This document shows, piece by piece, positions 6,659 through 13,869 of a DNA stretch of 14,430 nucleotides. The DNA comes from Candidatus Aminicenantota bacterium. Its GTDB lineage: Bacteria > Acidobacteriota > Aminicenantia > Aminicenantales > UBA8522. Below the pieces are notes generated by a model. That model saw only the letters and a program-made list of their open reading frames with translations, was not told where the DNA came from and made no database searches. Location of the stretch: contig DQHV01000283.1 of NCBI GenBank assembly GCA_003524335.1, positions 11,781 through 26,210 of the forward strand, in the 5' to 3' direction. Made by a program: the position numbers and the translations under genes. Position 1 is the stretch's first letter, and the number at the start of each line of letters is the position of its first letter.

Positions 6659-8464
6659 ATGGCCTTAAAAGTATTCATTATGGCCACACCGCTGGAAAAA
6701 TGGGTCGACGAGCAGGCCCGGCTGTTTGAGCCGAAGCACATCTACTGGTGCGACGGGTCGGAGGGCGAGGCCCGCCGCCTGATCGAGATGGGGATGAAGG
6801 AAGAGCGGATCGGCCAGCACGACATCTTCCGCGAGCTCAACCACAAGCTCTGGCCTAAGGCTTACCTCCACCGCAGCCATCCGACAGACGTGGCCCGGAC
6901 CGAGCATCTGACCTTCGTCTGCCATTCGGACCGGGAGGCCACCGGTCCCAACAACAACTGGATGGACCCGAAAGAGGCCGGGGAGCTGATGACGAAGCTC
7001 TCCAAGGGCGCCATGCGCGGCAAGACGATGTACGTCCTGCCCTATATGATGGGACATCCCGACTCGCCCTATGCCAAGGCCTGCGTCCAGGTCACGGACG
7101 TTTCCTACGTGGCGATCAGCATGCGCATCATGACCAGGCTGGGCAAGCGCATCGTCAACAAGATCGGCAAGAGCGATAACTTCGTCAAGGGCGTTCACTC
7201 GGTCGGCGACTTCGACCCCAACAAGCGCTACATCATGCACTTCCCCGAGGAAGGCCTGGTCTGGAGCGTCGGCTCAGGCTACGGCGGCAACGCCCTCCTC
7301 GGGAAGAAGTGTTTCTCGCTGCGGATCGCCTCCTGGCTCGGCTACAAGCAGGGCTGGCTGGCCGAGCACATGGTCATCATCGGGGTCGAAGACCTGCACG
7401 GCAGCGTCACCTATATCACCGCGGCCATGCCCTCGGCCTGCGGCAAGACCAACCTGGCCATGCTCGAGTCCGCCCTTCCCGAATACAAGGTCTATACCGT
7501 CGGAGATGACATCGCCTGGCTGAACATCGGACCCGACGGCCGGCTGTGGGCCATCAACCCGGAGGCGGGGTTTTTTGGCGTCGCTCCGGGCACCTCGATG
7601 AAGACCAACCCCAACATGATCCGCACACTCAAGAATTCGAATTTCTACCCGACGATCTTCACCAATGTCGGGTTGAACACAGATACCAACGAGCCGTGGT
7701 GGGAGGGGCTGGACGGTCCGGTGCCCGAGCACATGGTGGACTGGCAGGGGCAGCCGTGGGACAAGACGCAGACGACCAAAGCCGCCCATCCGAACTCCCG
7801 GTTCACGGTGTCTCTCACCAACTGCCCGACGCTCTCCCGCGAGTACGACAACCCGAAGGGAGTGCCGATCTCGGCGATCATCCTGGGCGGCCGCCGGTCA
7901 CAACTCATCCCCCTTATCACCGAAGCCTTCAACTGGGAACACGGCGTGTTCCTGGGGGCACGGATGGGGTCGGAAACGACGGCCGCGGCGGCCGGCAAGG
8001 TCGGAGTGCTGCGCCGGGACCCGATGGCCATGCTGCCCTTCTGCGGCTACAATATGGGCCTTTACTTCCGCCACTGGATCAACATGGGACGGCTGATGAC
8101 GCACCCGCCCCGGATCTACGCCATGAACGCCTTCCGCTTGGACGAGAAGGGACGCTTTCTCTGGCCGGGGTTCGGGGAGAATATCCGCATCCTCAAATGG
8201 ATTATCGACAGAGTAAACGGGAAAGCCGGAGCTAAGGAAACCCCGTTGGGGTTCGTGCCCGATATCAACACTTTTCCGGTGGACGGAGCCGGCGTGCCCA
8301 GAGGCAACCTGCAGCAACTCATTGAAGTCAGGCCGGGCGAATGGCAGGGCGAGGTCCAGGATATCAAGGGCTTCCTCGACCGGTTCGGAAACCACCTTCC
8401 CTACGAGATCAGGAACGATTTCAACCGGATGTCGGCCCGGCTCCAGAAATCTCAGGAAACATAG
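6659..8464 (+). CDS. pckG: GTP-dependent phosphoenolpyruvate carboxykinase
   Basis: This 601-residue enzyme converts oxaloacetate and GTP to phosphoenolpyruvate, CO2 and GDP (EC 4.1.1.32), the entry step of gluconeogenesis, or runs in reverse for anaplerosis. Full length is typical of the GTP-type family. Family blocks are clear: GPNNNWMDP near 100, RGKTMYVLPYMMG, FPE followed by SGYGGNALLGKKC, and the GTP-type P-loop PSACGKTN at 258-265 with catalytic Cys261. They continue with GDDIAW, NPEAGFFGVAPGT, NAAHPNSRF-like KAAHPNSRF, RRDPMAMLPFCGYN and FLWPGFGENIRILKW. The ATP-type enzyme lacks this SACGKTN signature. The start is uncertain: ATG 6659 has no clear ribosome site, and ATG 6680 (MATPLEKW) would also give a natural N-terminus. 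It is monocistronic, with a palindromic candidate operator just upstream, and converges on the next gene 39 bases downstream. Confidence 0.97.
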   Translation: MALKVFIMATPLEKWVDEQARLFEPKHIYWCDGSEGEARRLIEMGMKEERIGQHDIFRELNHKLWPKAYLHRSHPTDVARTEHLTFVCHSDREATGPNNNWMDPKEAGELMTKLSKGAMRGKTMYVLPYMMGHPDSPYAKACVQVTDVSYVAISMRIMTRLGKRIVNKIGKSDNFVKGVHSVGDFDPNKRYIMHFPEEGLVWSVGSGYGGNALLGKKCFSLRIASWLGYKQGWLAEHMVIIGVEDLHGSVTYITAAMPSACGKTNLAMLESALPEYKVYTVGDDIAWLNIGPDGRLWAINPEAGFFGVAPGTSMKTNPNMIRTLKNSNFYPTIFTNVGLNTDTNEPWWEGLDGPVPEHMVDWQGQPWDKTQTTKAAHPNSRFTVSLTNCPTLSREYDNPKGVPISAIILGGRRSQLIPLITEAFNWEHGVFLGARMGSETTAAAAGKVGVLRRDPMAMLPFCGYNMGLYFRHWINMGRLMTHPPRIYAMNAFRLDEKGRFLWPGFGENIRILKWIIDRVNGKAGAKETPLGFVPDINTFPVDGAGVPRGNLQQLIEVRPGEWQGEVQDIKGFLDRFGNHLPYEIRNDFNRMSARLQKSQET

Positions 8465-8503
8465 ACTAAATCTCTGAGTTGAGTCGAGTGTCCCCAGATT
8501 ACC

Positions 8504-9427
8504 CTAGAACTTGAAGTTCAGCCCGGCCTGGAGGCTCACGCCCGATAAGTCGAACACCGCTTCCCTGGCACCTTGACCGCCGGGTTCTCCCGCCGAAGGG
8601 ATATCCAATCGTGGATATTGCTCTCCCTCAATGAAGAGGATAATCCCATTATCTTCTACGGTGGAACTATGGCCGCCAGACCACTCATAGGTTTCCTCTT
8701 TGCCCTCAAAGCCGGAGATTTTCGCGTATCTTCCAAAGACTTCGATAATAAAGGCCAGCCTCTGGTTCATGCGGATCTCCAGGCCGAGACCTCCCTGAAT
8801 ACCCAACTGCCGCGCCTCTGCTCTGTGAGTGAGGGAGCTGGCGGAGTACGGGGTCGTCAAATTCCCGCCGTACTTGTAAGCGGCGAAATGGTATTCGGGA
8901 CCGGCACTGAGACAGATGGTCAGGAGACGGTCGAGGGGGATAGCGTAAAACAGGCCGAGCCTTATGGAGAAGATCTTTATCTCCGGAAGGCTCATCAGGC
9001 GGTATTCATACAGTGAACCCGGCCAATGGAATAGAAGGGAGCTCTCCTTGTGGGCTCGAACCAGGCTCCCTCCCACTCCGATCCCAATCCTGGGAGTGAA
9101 GTGATAGATGATGTCTCCTGTCATTTCATAGCCAATGCGGAACGGTCTCTTTCCATTCGCTCCCAGTTCGAAGCCGGCAGAGGCGATTTCGGCGACCTGC
9201 CGGTCGTACAGGCCTGCGGTACCCTTTTCGATATCGCCGCCCAAGAACGAAATCCTGGCTCCCCTGAGCTTCAAGTGGATCCCCACTCCTTTGAATTCTT
9301 CCTCTTCCTCTTCCTGCGCCTGGCCAGGAAGACAGATGAGGAATAGCCCCAGGAAGAGAAAAAACAGAAGCGCCTTATAAAGTCCTCTGTTCAGCGGTAC
9401 TTTCACAAGCTTCTGATGTCTCGGCAT
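8504..9427 (-). CDS. Predicted outer membrane beta-barrel protein
   Basis: The ATG at 9425-9427 is preceded by GGAGGGG four bases upstream and gives 307 residues; an ATG at 9445 has no such site. A long signal peptide covers 1-37 (hydrophobic 19-33, GQA then Q). It is followed by a run of six glutamates (39-44) encoded by a short six-base tandem repeat. The remainder alternates polar and hydrophobic residues in amphipathic strands with Gly/aromatic turns, for example GIGVGGSLV, LGLFYAIPL, LGIQGGLGLEI and VSLQAGLNFKF. The last residue is Phe, the usual C-terminal signal for barrel assembly. Length and pattern resemble OmpW/OmpA-like barrels of roughly 8-12 strands. No specific ligand or function can be read from the sequence. 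It has its own promoter (9473-9502) and converges with pckG. Confidence 0.75.
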   Translation of the reverse strand: MPRHQKLVKVPLNRGLYKALLFFLFLGLFLICLPGQAQEEEEEEFKGVGIHLKLRGARISFLGGDIEKGTAGLYDRQVAEIASAGFELGANGKRPFRIGYEMTGDIIYHFTPRIGIGVGGSLVRAHKESSLLFHWPGSLYEYRLMSLPEIKIFSIRLGLFYAIPLDRLLTICLSAGPEYHFAAYKYGGNLTTPYSASSLTHRAEARQLGIQGGLGLEIRMNQRLAFIIEVFGRYAKISGFEGKEETYEWSGGHSSTVEDNGIILFIEGEQYPRLDIPSAGEPGGQGAREAVFDLSGVSLQAGLNFKF

Positions 9428-9472
9428 CCGACCCCTCCATGTCAAGTATTCCTCGAATCAAAGAGCAAATCC

Positions 9473-9502
9473 AGTATATCGCCGAAAAAGGAGAGAAGTC
9501 AA
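9473..9502 (-). promoter_or_regulatory. Sigma-70-type promoter for the outer membrane protein gene
   Basis: On the minus strand TTGACT (9502-9497) is followed after 18 bases by TATACT (9478-9473), each 5 of 6 to consensus. Transcription would start near 9466, leaving a leader of about 38 bases that contains the GGAGGGG ribosome site. Confidence 0.6.
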
Positions 9503-9531
9503 CGCGGCCAAAAGCGTGCCGCAGTTGTTAA

Positions 9532-9765
9532 ATCGTCTCGAATAGAGCTATTATTTTCCTCTCTCATTATGAAGAGCTGGCCAAAGGAAAGACCAAGCCC
9601 CTGGTCGGGGCACTCGACCCCAGGCTGGCCAATGGCGTCATCCAGCTCGGGGGAGGCGGCGGGAGCAAAGACGACCTGAAAAACGTTGTCGAGTTCCTCA
9701 AGGCCCTGACCGGGACCCAGGTCCAGAGTCCAGCGGCCGGAGTAGGGCCACCGGCGCTGAATTGA
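9532..9765 (+). pseudogene. Startless coding remnant, possibly the C-terminus of a di-haem cytochrome c peroxidase-like protein
   Basis: The plus-strand frame beginning at 9532, directly after a TAA, runs to TGA at 9763-9765. It has no ATG, GTG or TTG before the protein-like part, which starts near 9565 (HYEELAKGKTKP). The reading is convincing as coding sequence: codon third positions are strongly G/C like the neighbouring genes, and the peptide contains LDPRLANG, a glycine run and then DDLKNVVEFLKALTG. That last block resembles the end of cytochrome c domains in MauG/cytochrome c peroxidase-type proteins, but no CxxCH haem motif is in the fragment, so the family is only a suggestion. The fragment sits between two promoters and lacks its own start, so it is best explained as the surviving 3' end of a deleted gene. 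Confidence 0.45.
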
Positions 9766-9885
9766 GCGGGTCACGATAACAGGATCAGGCCGTCTGGACA
9801 GAGGCGGATTCTGGAGCCGGAGTCCTCGACTTCTCCATTCTGCTCACGGCGAAGTCCAGCGAAGCGAAGGCACAGCGGACCTGCC

Positions 9886-9915
9886 TTGACTTATCTTCTC
9901 GCCGGGACTTATGAT
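9886..9915 (+). promoter_or_regulatory. Sigma-70-type promoter for the GT-C-like membrane protein gene
   Basis: TTGACT at 9886-9891 and TATGAT at 9910-9915 are separated by 18 bases, each 5 of 6 to consensus. The predicted transcript start near 9922 is only about 10 bases before ATG 9932, so the mRNA would be almost leaderless. Confidence 0.55.
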
Positions 9916-9931
9916 TTCTGTCGGCGGCTGA

Positions 9932-11317
9932 ATGACAGACTCACTGCCGATAGATAGGCCCGGCCCTCGCGGCCCCCGTTCAAATACCCGTGCGCTTTCT
10001 GGCCTCGCCATCCTGATTATGGTTTTTGTCCCTTTCCTTATCCTAATCGTCGATGTCGCCAAGTATCGCGTCGACGTCCCCTTCTGGGACCAATGGAACT
10101 TCGTTCCCCTTCTCGGCAAATCGTACGAGGAGGGAGTCACATTCCAGGATCTCTGGGGCCAGCACAACGAGCATCGGCTGCTCTTCCCCCGGCTTATCAT
10201 GCTCGGGTTGGCCCACGCCAGCCGCTACAACGTCGTCTGGGAATTAGTCGTTATCATCCTCCTGGCCGCAGCCATTTTCGTTGTTTTGTGGTATCAGTTT
10301 TCAAAATCTACCAAGGCCTTGGGCTATTCCGGCTTTCCCTGGACGGTGCCATTTTTCTCTCTCCTTATTTTTTGCCTCGGTCAGGCCGAAAACTGGCTGT
10401 GGGGCTGGCAGATCCAGATTTTCTTGAATGTCCTGGCCGCGGTGGCCGGCTTTGTTTTTCTCGGGAGCCGCACGTTTCGGTGGGGAAAGTTCTTGGGCGC
10501 TGTGGGTTTCGGGATCCTGGCCACCTATTCCTTCGCCAACGGGCTCATCTTCTGGCCCTTGGGGTTTCTCGCGCTCATCCTCGCTCCCTCCGGGAGAAGA
10601 CGGGAAAAGTCGTTGCCTTTGACAGCTTGGGCGGCTGTCACGGCCGCCGTCGCCATTTCCTACCTTTACAACTTCCGTTACGAGTCACCCTCCGGAAGGC
10701 CCTGGACTCACTTCCTGAATCACCTGGGAGAATACCTTCAATATCTTTTAAAATACCTGGGCCGGCCAATAATCAACTTTGAAGAGTATGCCCTGGCGAT
10801 CGGCTTTGTCGGCCTTCTCCTCTTTGGATTCTTGTCTCTCTATTTTTTCAGGAAGAAGGGCGCCGAAGTCCGGGCGATCCTGCCTTTCTTTCTCTTCGGC
10901 CTCTACTCCATAGGCTGCGGTCTGCTGACGGGAATCGGCCGGGTCGGTTTTGGAAGCGCCCAGGCCATGAGCGGCCGGTATGTCCCTTTCTCTGCCCTGA
11001 TCTGGGTCTCAAATTTCGCCCTTCTCTATTTTCTATCCCAAGAAATCCGCCAAAGGATGCGGATACGGCCGGGACGGATCATCAGCCTTGCGGGAATAGG
11101 CATCCTTTCTTTTGTTCTCCTCTTCGGAATCGTTCGCACGTCATACAGAGTCGGACACAGAGTCTTCAAGTCCTATCATTCCCGGATGCTGCCGGCGAGG
11201 GCGGCGCTCCTGCGGGGAGAGGATGAACAATTGCTCCTTCGTCTTTATATTGACGCTGACTATGTCCGCCGGGGGATAAGCGTGTTGAAGAAATACAAGT
11301 TGTCGGTTTTTCGATGA
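9932..11317 (+). CDS. Polytopic membrane protein, GT-C glycosyltransferase-like
   Basis: This 461-residue protein has about ten hydrophobic membrane segments, the first at residues 22-41 and others near 101-121, 135-152 and 157-178. The loop after the first segment contains DVPFWDQWN (Asp48 and Asp53) and then HNEHR at 78-82 before the next hydrophobic stretch. In GT-C enzymes, which use polyprenyl-phosphate sugars at the outer face of the inner membrane, the first large external loop carries catalytic acidic residues. The layout here is the same, so transfer of a sugar to a lipid, glycan or protein is a reasonable inference. No characterised subfamily was recognised. A short hydrophilic, Pro/Arg-rich N-terminus precedes the first segment, and a basic tail of about 70 residues ends the protein. 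The gene has its own promoter and no good ribosome site. It could instead be an unrelated transporter-like membrane protein. Confidence 0.7.
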   Translation: MTDSLPIDRPGPRGPRSNTRALSGLAILIMVFVPFLILIVDVAKYRVDVPFWDQWNFVPLLGKSYEEGVTFQDLWGQHNEHRLLFPRLIMLGLAHASRYNVVWELVVIILLAAAIFVVLWYQFSKSTKALGYSGFPWTVPFFSLLIFCLGQAENWLWGWQIQIFLNVLAAVAGFVFLGSRTFRWGKFLGAVGFGILATYSFANGLIFWPLGFLALILAPSGRRREKSLPLTAWAAVTAAVAISYLYNFRYESPSGRPWTHFLNHLGEYLQYLLKYLGRPIINFEEYALAIGFVGLLLFGFLSLYFFRKKGAEVRAILPFFLFGLYSIGCGLLTGIGRVGFGSAQAMSGRYVPFSALIWVSNFALLYFLSQEIRQRMRIRPGRIISLAGIGILSFVLLFGIVRTSYRVGHRVFKSYHSRMLPARAALLRGEDEQLLLRLYIDADYVRRGISVLKKYKLSVFR

Positions 11318-11336
11318 GCGGGAGCCCTCTGCCCTG

Positions 11337-11365
11337 TTGACAGCGGTCATCCCGCTGGGTAGAGT
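11337..11365 (+). promoter_or_regulatory. Sigma-70-type promoter for the small exported protein at 11465
   Basis: A full-consensus TTGACA at 11337-11342 lies 17 bases before TAGAGT at 11360-11365 (4 of 6). Transcription would start near 11372, giving a leader of about 93 bases. Confidence 0.55.
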
Positions 11366-11378
11366 ATCATCAGGCGCT

Positions 11379-11393
11379 GCCGGGGAGCCCGGC
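11379..11393 (+). other. GC-rich hairpin in the leader of the small exported protein gene
   Basis: GCCGGG and CCCGGC form a perfect 6-base-pair stem around a GAG loop, extendable by CTG/CAG across a one-base bulge (11377-11396). No T-run follows, so it is not a typical intrinsic terminator. It would lie at the very start of the mRNA made from the promoter at 11337-11365 and could stabilise its 5' end. Confidence 0.4.
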
Positions 11394-11464
11394 CAGAAGG
11401 ACAAGATTCTGTGCTATCAGAAGAAGTGCGTCCTTTATTCATTTTTCGGAGAAGGAGGTAGATT

Positions 11465-11896
11465 ATGCAAAGTAAGAGAGGTCTCTGCAATTTGCTCGGG
11501 GTTTCCCTCATTTTGCTTCTGGCCTATCCGGTTTTCGCCCAGCTGATCGACATCGCCAAGTTCAAAGGAGTCGAAATACCTTTCCGATTGAAGGTAGGGG
11601 GTATCGTGACAGAGAAAGGCATTTATAATTTGGAAACATTAAAAAATCCGACTACCCCGTCGTGCTATCTGAGAATCAAGAAAGGCACTAAAATTCTGTG
11701 CCTCATCGAGGGGGAGCGGTTGCAATATGAAGCCTATGGCATGTCCAAGATGACGGATCCCAGCATCCCTCAGAAACCGAGATTAAAGATGAAACGAAGC
11801 GCCGAGGAAAAGGTTGTTTATTTCACAGTCGAGACAGGCCGGGGCAGTCGTTTCCCCTATCTTTGGCTGAGATTCAAGCTGGACTATGAAGAATAG
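11465..11896 (+). CDS. Small exported protein of unknown function
   Basis: This 143-residue protein begins with a clear signal peptide: Lys4-Arg5, hydrophobic 9-24, and cleavage expected after VFA (Ala25). The mature protein has about 118 residues, is rich in Lys and in short alternating strands (IPFRLKVGG, CYLRIKKGTKILCLI, VVYFTVETG, LWLRFKLDY), and probably folds as a small beta-sandwich. The middle resembles small secreted proteins of the type "FRLKVGG...KGIYNLE" seen in acidobacterial-type genomes, but I cannot name a family. Two cysteines (residues 69 and 79, approximately) in the mature part could pair. AAGGAGGT at 11452-11459, five bases before the ATG, fixes the start. It has its own promoter and leader hairpin and is convergent with asnA 38 bases downstream. 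Confidence 0.72.
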   Translation: MQSKRGLCNLLGVSLILLLAYPVFAQLIDIAKFKGVEIPFRLKVGGIVTEKGIYNLETLKNPTTPSCYLRIKKGTKILCLIEGERLQYEAYGMSKMTDPSIPQKPRLKMKRSAEEKVVYFTVETGRGSRFPYLWLRFKLDYEE

Positions 11897-11934
11897 TCCC
11901 CGAATCCGCCCTTCGCCAGCTTTATGGGAAGCGC

Positions 11935-13065
11935 TTATTCCAGGACTACGATGTTGTGCTTCGCGCAGATCTCCTTGAGCTCTTTGGGCCAGACGGAAAC
12001 AGTCACTTCCCCCAGGTGAGCGGCCCGGAGAAGGTACATGAAGGTCCTCGACTGCCCGATCCCGCCCCCGATGCTCAAAGGAATCCTATCGTTCATGATC
12101 GCCTGGTGGTAGGGCAGGTTGAGGTTTTCCATGAGGTTCGACATCTCCAACTGCTTCACCAAGGTCTCCTTGGTCACCCGGATTCCCATCGACGTCAGCT
12201 CGTGGCGCCGGCGCGTGACCGGGTTCCAGACCAGGATGTCACCGTTGAGGCCGTAGGTGGGCTTCCCGGTCAGGTGCGAGGTGTCGGTGATCCAGTCGTC
12301 ATAGTCAGCCGCTCTCATCTCGTGAGGGTACCCGTCTTTGAGCGGATAGCCCACTCCGATGATGAAGACGGCCGGGTATTTCTGCAGGACCTGGGTTTCG
12401 CGCTGCTTGCGCGGCAGGTCCGGGAACATGTCCAGGATTTCTTCGGCGTGGATAAAAGTCAGCTCTTCGGGGAAGTCGGGGTATTTTTTCGTTTTAAGCT
12501 GGGGGTAGAGCTCCTGGGCGTGCTTCGCGGCGCCCCGGATGACCTTCCAAATCTTCTTGACGACGTCCTTGAGGAATTCCAGGTTGCGCTGGTCCATGGA
12601 CATCACCCGCTCCCAGTCCCACTGGTCCACGTAGGCACTGTGGTCGTGGTCGAGGAAGTAGTCCTTGCGCACTGCCCGCATATCCGTGCAAAGCCCTTCG
12701 CCCAGCTTGCAGCCAAACTGCGCCAGAGCCGGCCTTTTCCATTTCGTCGCGGCCTGCACGATCTGGGCATTGAGCCGCTTTTTTAATCCCAGCCCGCAGG
12801 GGAACTCGATCGGCGTCCGCGAACCGTCCCGGTCGAGCATGTCGTTGATCCCGCTCTCCCGCTCAACGATGAGTGGCACCTGGACCATGGTCAGGTTCAG
12901 CTCTTGGCAAAGGTTTTTTTCGATGTACTCTTTGATGGCAAACAGGGCCTTCATCCGCTCGAGAGGCGGAAGAACAGCCTGATAATCCCGGGGCAGGATT
13001 TTTTCGACCTCGGGGTAGGTGCTGATCCCCGGCCCGGCTAGGTCCGCTTTTTTGTCTCCAGGCAT
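11935..13065 (-). CDS. asnA: Aspartate-ammonia ligase (ammonia-dependent asparagine synthetase)
   Basis: AsnA makes asparagine from aspartate, ammonia and ATP, forming AMP and pyrophosphate, in the cytoplasm (EC 6.3.1.1). It has a class II aminoacyl-tRNA synthetase-like fold. This 376-residue copy shows the family blocks in order: TKWKR at 107-111, GEGL at 122-125, YVDQWDWERV at 145-154, FIHAEEIL, ADYDDW, GLNGDILVWNP, LTSMGIRV and the class II motif 3-like GGGIGQSR at 333-340. It is about 45 residues longer than the roughly 330-residue E. coli enzyme. Some 20-25 extra residues are at the N-terminus and most of the rest is in short insertions, with a C-terminal tail past the usual end. AAGGAG lies six bases before ATG 13065 and confirms the long N-terminus. 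A full-consensus promoter precedes it and it appears monocistronic. Confidence 0.96.
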   Translation of the reverse strand: MPGDKKADLAGPGISTYPEVEKILPRDYQAVLPPLERMKALFAIKEYIEKNLCQELNLTMVQVPLIVERESGINDMLDRDGSRTPIEFPCGLGLKKRLNAQIVQAATKWKRPALAQFGCKLGEGLCTDMRAVRKDYFLDHDHSAYVDQWDWERVMSMDQRNLEFLKDVVKKIWKVIRGAAKHAQELYPQLKTKKYPDFPEELTFIHAEEILDMFPDLPRKQRETQVLQKYPAVFIIGVGYPLKDGYPHEMRAADYDDWITDTSHLTGKPTYGLNGDILVWNPVTRRRHELTSMGIRVTKETLVKQLEMSNLMENLNLPYHQAIMNDRIPLSIGGGIGQSRTFMYLLRAAHLGEVTVSVWPKELKEICAKHNIVVLE

Positions 13066-13131
13066 CTTTGACTCCTTCTTTGAGATTGATATATATGTCA
13101 GGAAAAATTAAAACCTTAAAAGAGGAGCGCT

Positions 13132-13161
13132 ATTATAGATTCGAGAGCTCTTCCCTGTCAA
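13132..13161 (-). promoter_or_regulatory. Full-consensus sigma-70 promoter for asnA
   Basis: On the minus strand TTGACA (13161-13156) and TATAAT (13137-13132) both match consensus at all six positions with an 18-base spacer. The transcript would start near 13125, leaving a leader of about 60 bases. No operator repeat is evident, so strong constitutive expression is the simplest reading. Confidence 0.8.
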
Positions 13162-13214
13162 CTCGACGGGCCTCATCCTAAAGAAATCTTGTTTTGATTG
13201 GCCGCCTGCCATAA

Positions 13215-13811
13215 GATTTGGTAAGCGCCGAAGGGGAGGACCTCTATTTCGTCCTTTGTATCTGGGTCCACGGCCATAAGAAGGGGCAGGGCAATTTCCA
13301 GAAGAGGGGGATGGGAAAAGCGCTCCTCCAGGCCGCGGAAGAGGATGCCAAAAAAAGGGGCGCCCAAGGCATGGCCGCCTGGGGGATGGCCATTCCTGTC
13401 TTTATGAGGGCATCCTGGTTCAAAAAGCACGGGTATAAGCCCGCGGACAAAATGGGGATGCAGGTTCTCCTTTGGAAGCCTTTCAGCAAAGACGCCAGAC
13501 CTCCCCGCTGGATCAAGCCGAGGAAGACTCCGGAGACAACTCCGGGCCGAATCACCGTCACGGCTCTGCTCCACGGTTGGTGCCCGGCGATGAATATGAC
13601 CTACGAGCGGGCTAAGCGGGCAGCCTCGGAGTTCGGCGACCGGGTGGTTTTCCGGACAGTGGATGCCTTCAACCGGGACGTCATACTCGAGTGGGGCACA
13701 TCAGACGCCCTGTTCATCGATCAAAAACAGGTCCGGACCGGCCCTCCCCCATCCTATAAAAAGATAAAGAATAAAATCGCCAAGCGGGCAAAGGGATTGC
13801 GACGCGCATAG
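13215..13811 (+). pseudogene. 5'-truncated GNAT acetyltransferase with YoaP/thioredoxin-like C-terminal domain
   Basis: The frame opens right after a TAA at 13212-13214; the only early start is TTG 13218, with no ribosome site before it. From 13215 the peptide is typical of a GNAT family whose members begin with a 70-80 residue N-terminal part that is missing here. Seen are LYFVLCIWVHGHKKGQG, then the acetyl-CoA-binding region NFQKRGMGKALLQAAEEDAKK, and MGMQVLLWKPF. The second domain starts with VTALLHGWCP, a single-cysteine thioredoxin-like motif, and ends with DALFIDQKQVRTGPPPSY. Only about 150 bases lie before it up to the asnA start, and they include the asnA promoter and leader, so the missing half cannot fit in another frame. 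The rest is intact to its TAG. A shortened protein from TTG cannot be excluded, but it would lack the first half of the GNAT fold. Confidence 0.6.
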
Positions 13812-13832
13812 GACCAATCCAGCCTATGGGCA

Positions 13833-13846
13833 CTCCTGATCAGGAG
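13833..13846. repeat. 14-base perfect palindrome between convergent genes
   Basis: CTCCTGATCAGGAG is its own reverse complement. It lies in the 58-base gap between the ends of the truncated GNAT gene and the beta-propeller gene. It could form a 5-base-pair stem with a GATC loop and serve as a weak two-way terminator, but no T-run follows on either strand. Confidence 0.3.
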
Positions 13847-13869
13847 ATGGTAAGCGGAAGGAAAACCGG

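Larger units (their letters stand above)
9428..9931. other. 504-base gap between divergent genes
   Basis: From left to right it holds the promoter of the minus-strand outer membrane protein gene (9473-9502), the decayed coding fragment (9532-9765) and the promoter of the membrane protein gene (9886-9915). In 9766-9885 I see no gene, strong repeat or terminator. Confidence 0.6.

Noticed and set aside
7546..8235. 229-codon plus-strand frame inside pckG
   Set aside because: Shifted frame of a full-length, intact PEP carboxykinase; composition is typical of a frame shadow.
9294..9315. Six-base tandem repeat encoding the glutamate run as a phase-variation switch
   Set aside because: Only about three units, and a six-base unit cannot shift the reading frame.
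8573..9346. Plus-strand frames antisense to the outer membrane protein gene
   Set aside because: The minus strand has signal peptide, barrel pattern, ribosome site and promoter; the plus frames have none.
10093..10782. 229-codon plus-strand frame inside the membrane protein gene
   Set aside because: Frame shadow; the main frame gives coherent membrane segments and motifs.
11956..12786. 276-codon plus-strand frame antisense to asnA
   Set aside because: asnA is unmistakable on the other strand; the antisense product is Val/His/Pro-rich shadow.
13173..13574. 133-codon minus-strand frame across the GNAT fragment
   Set aside because: Antisense to a recognisable GNAT/YoaP-like reading and without start signals.
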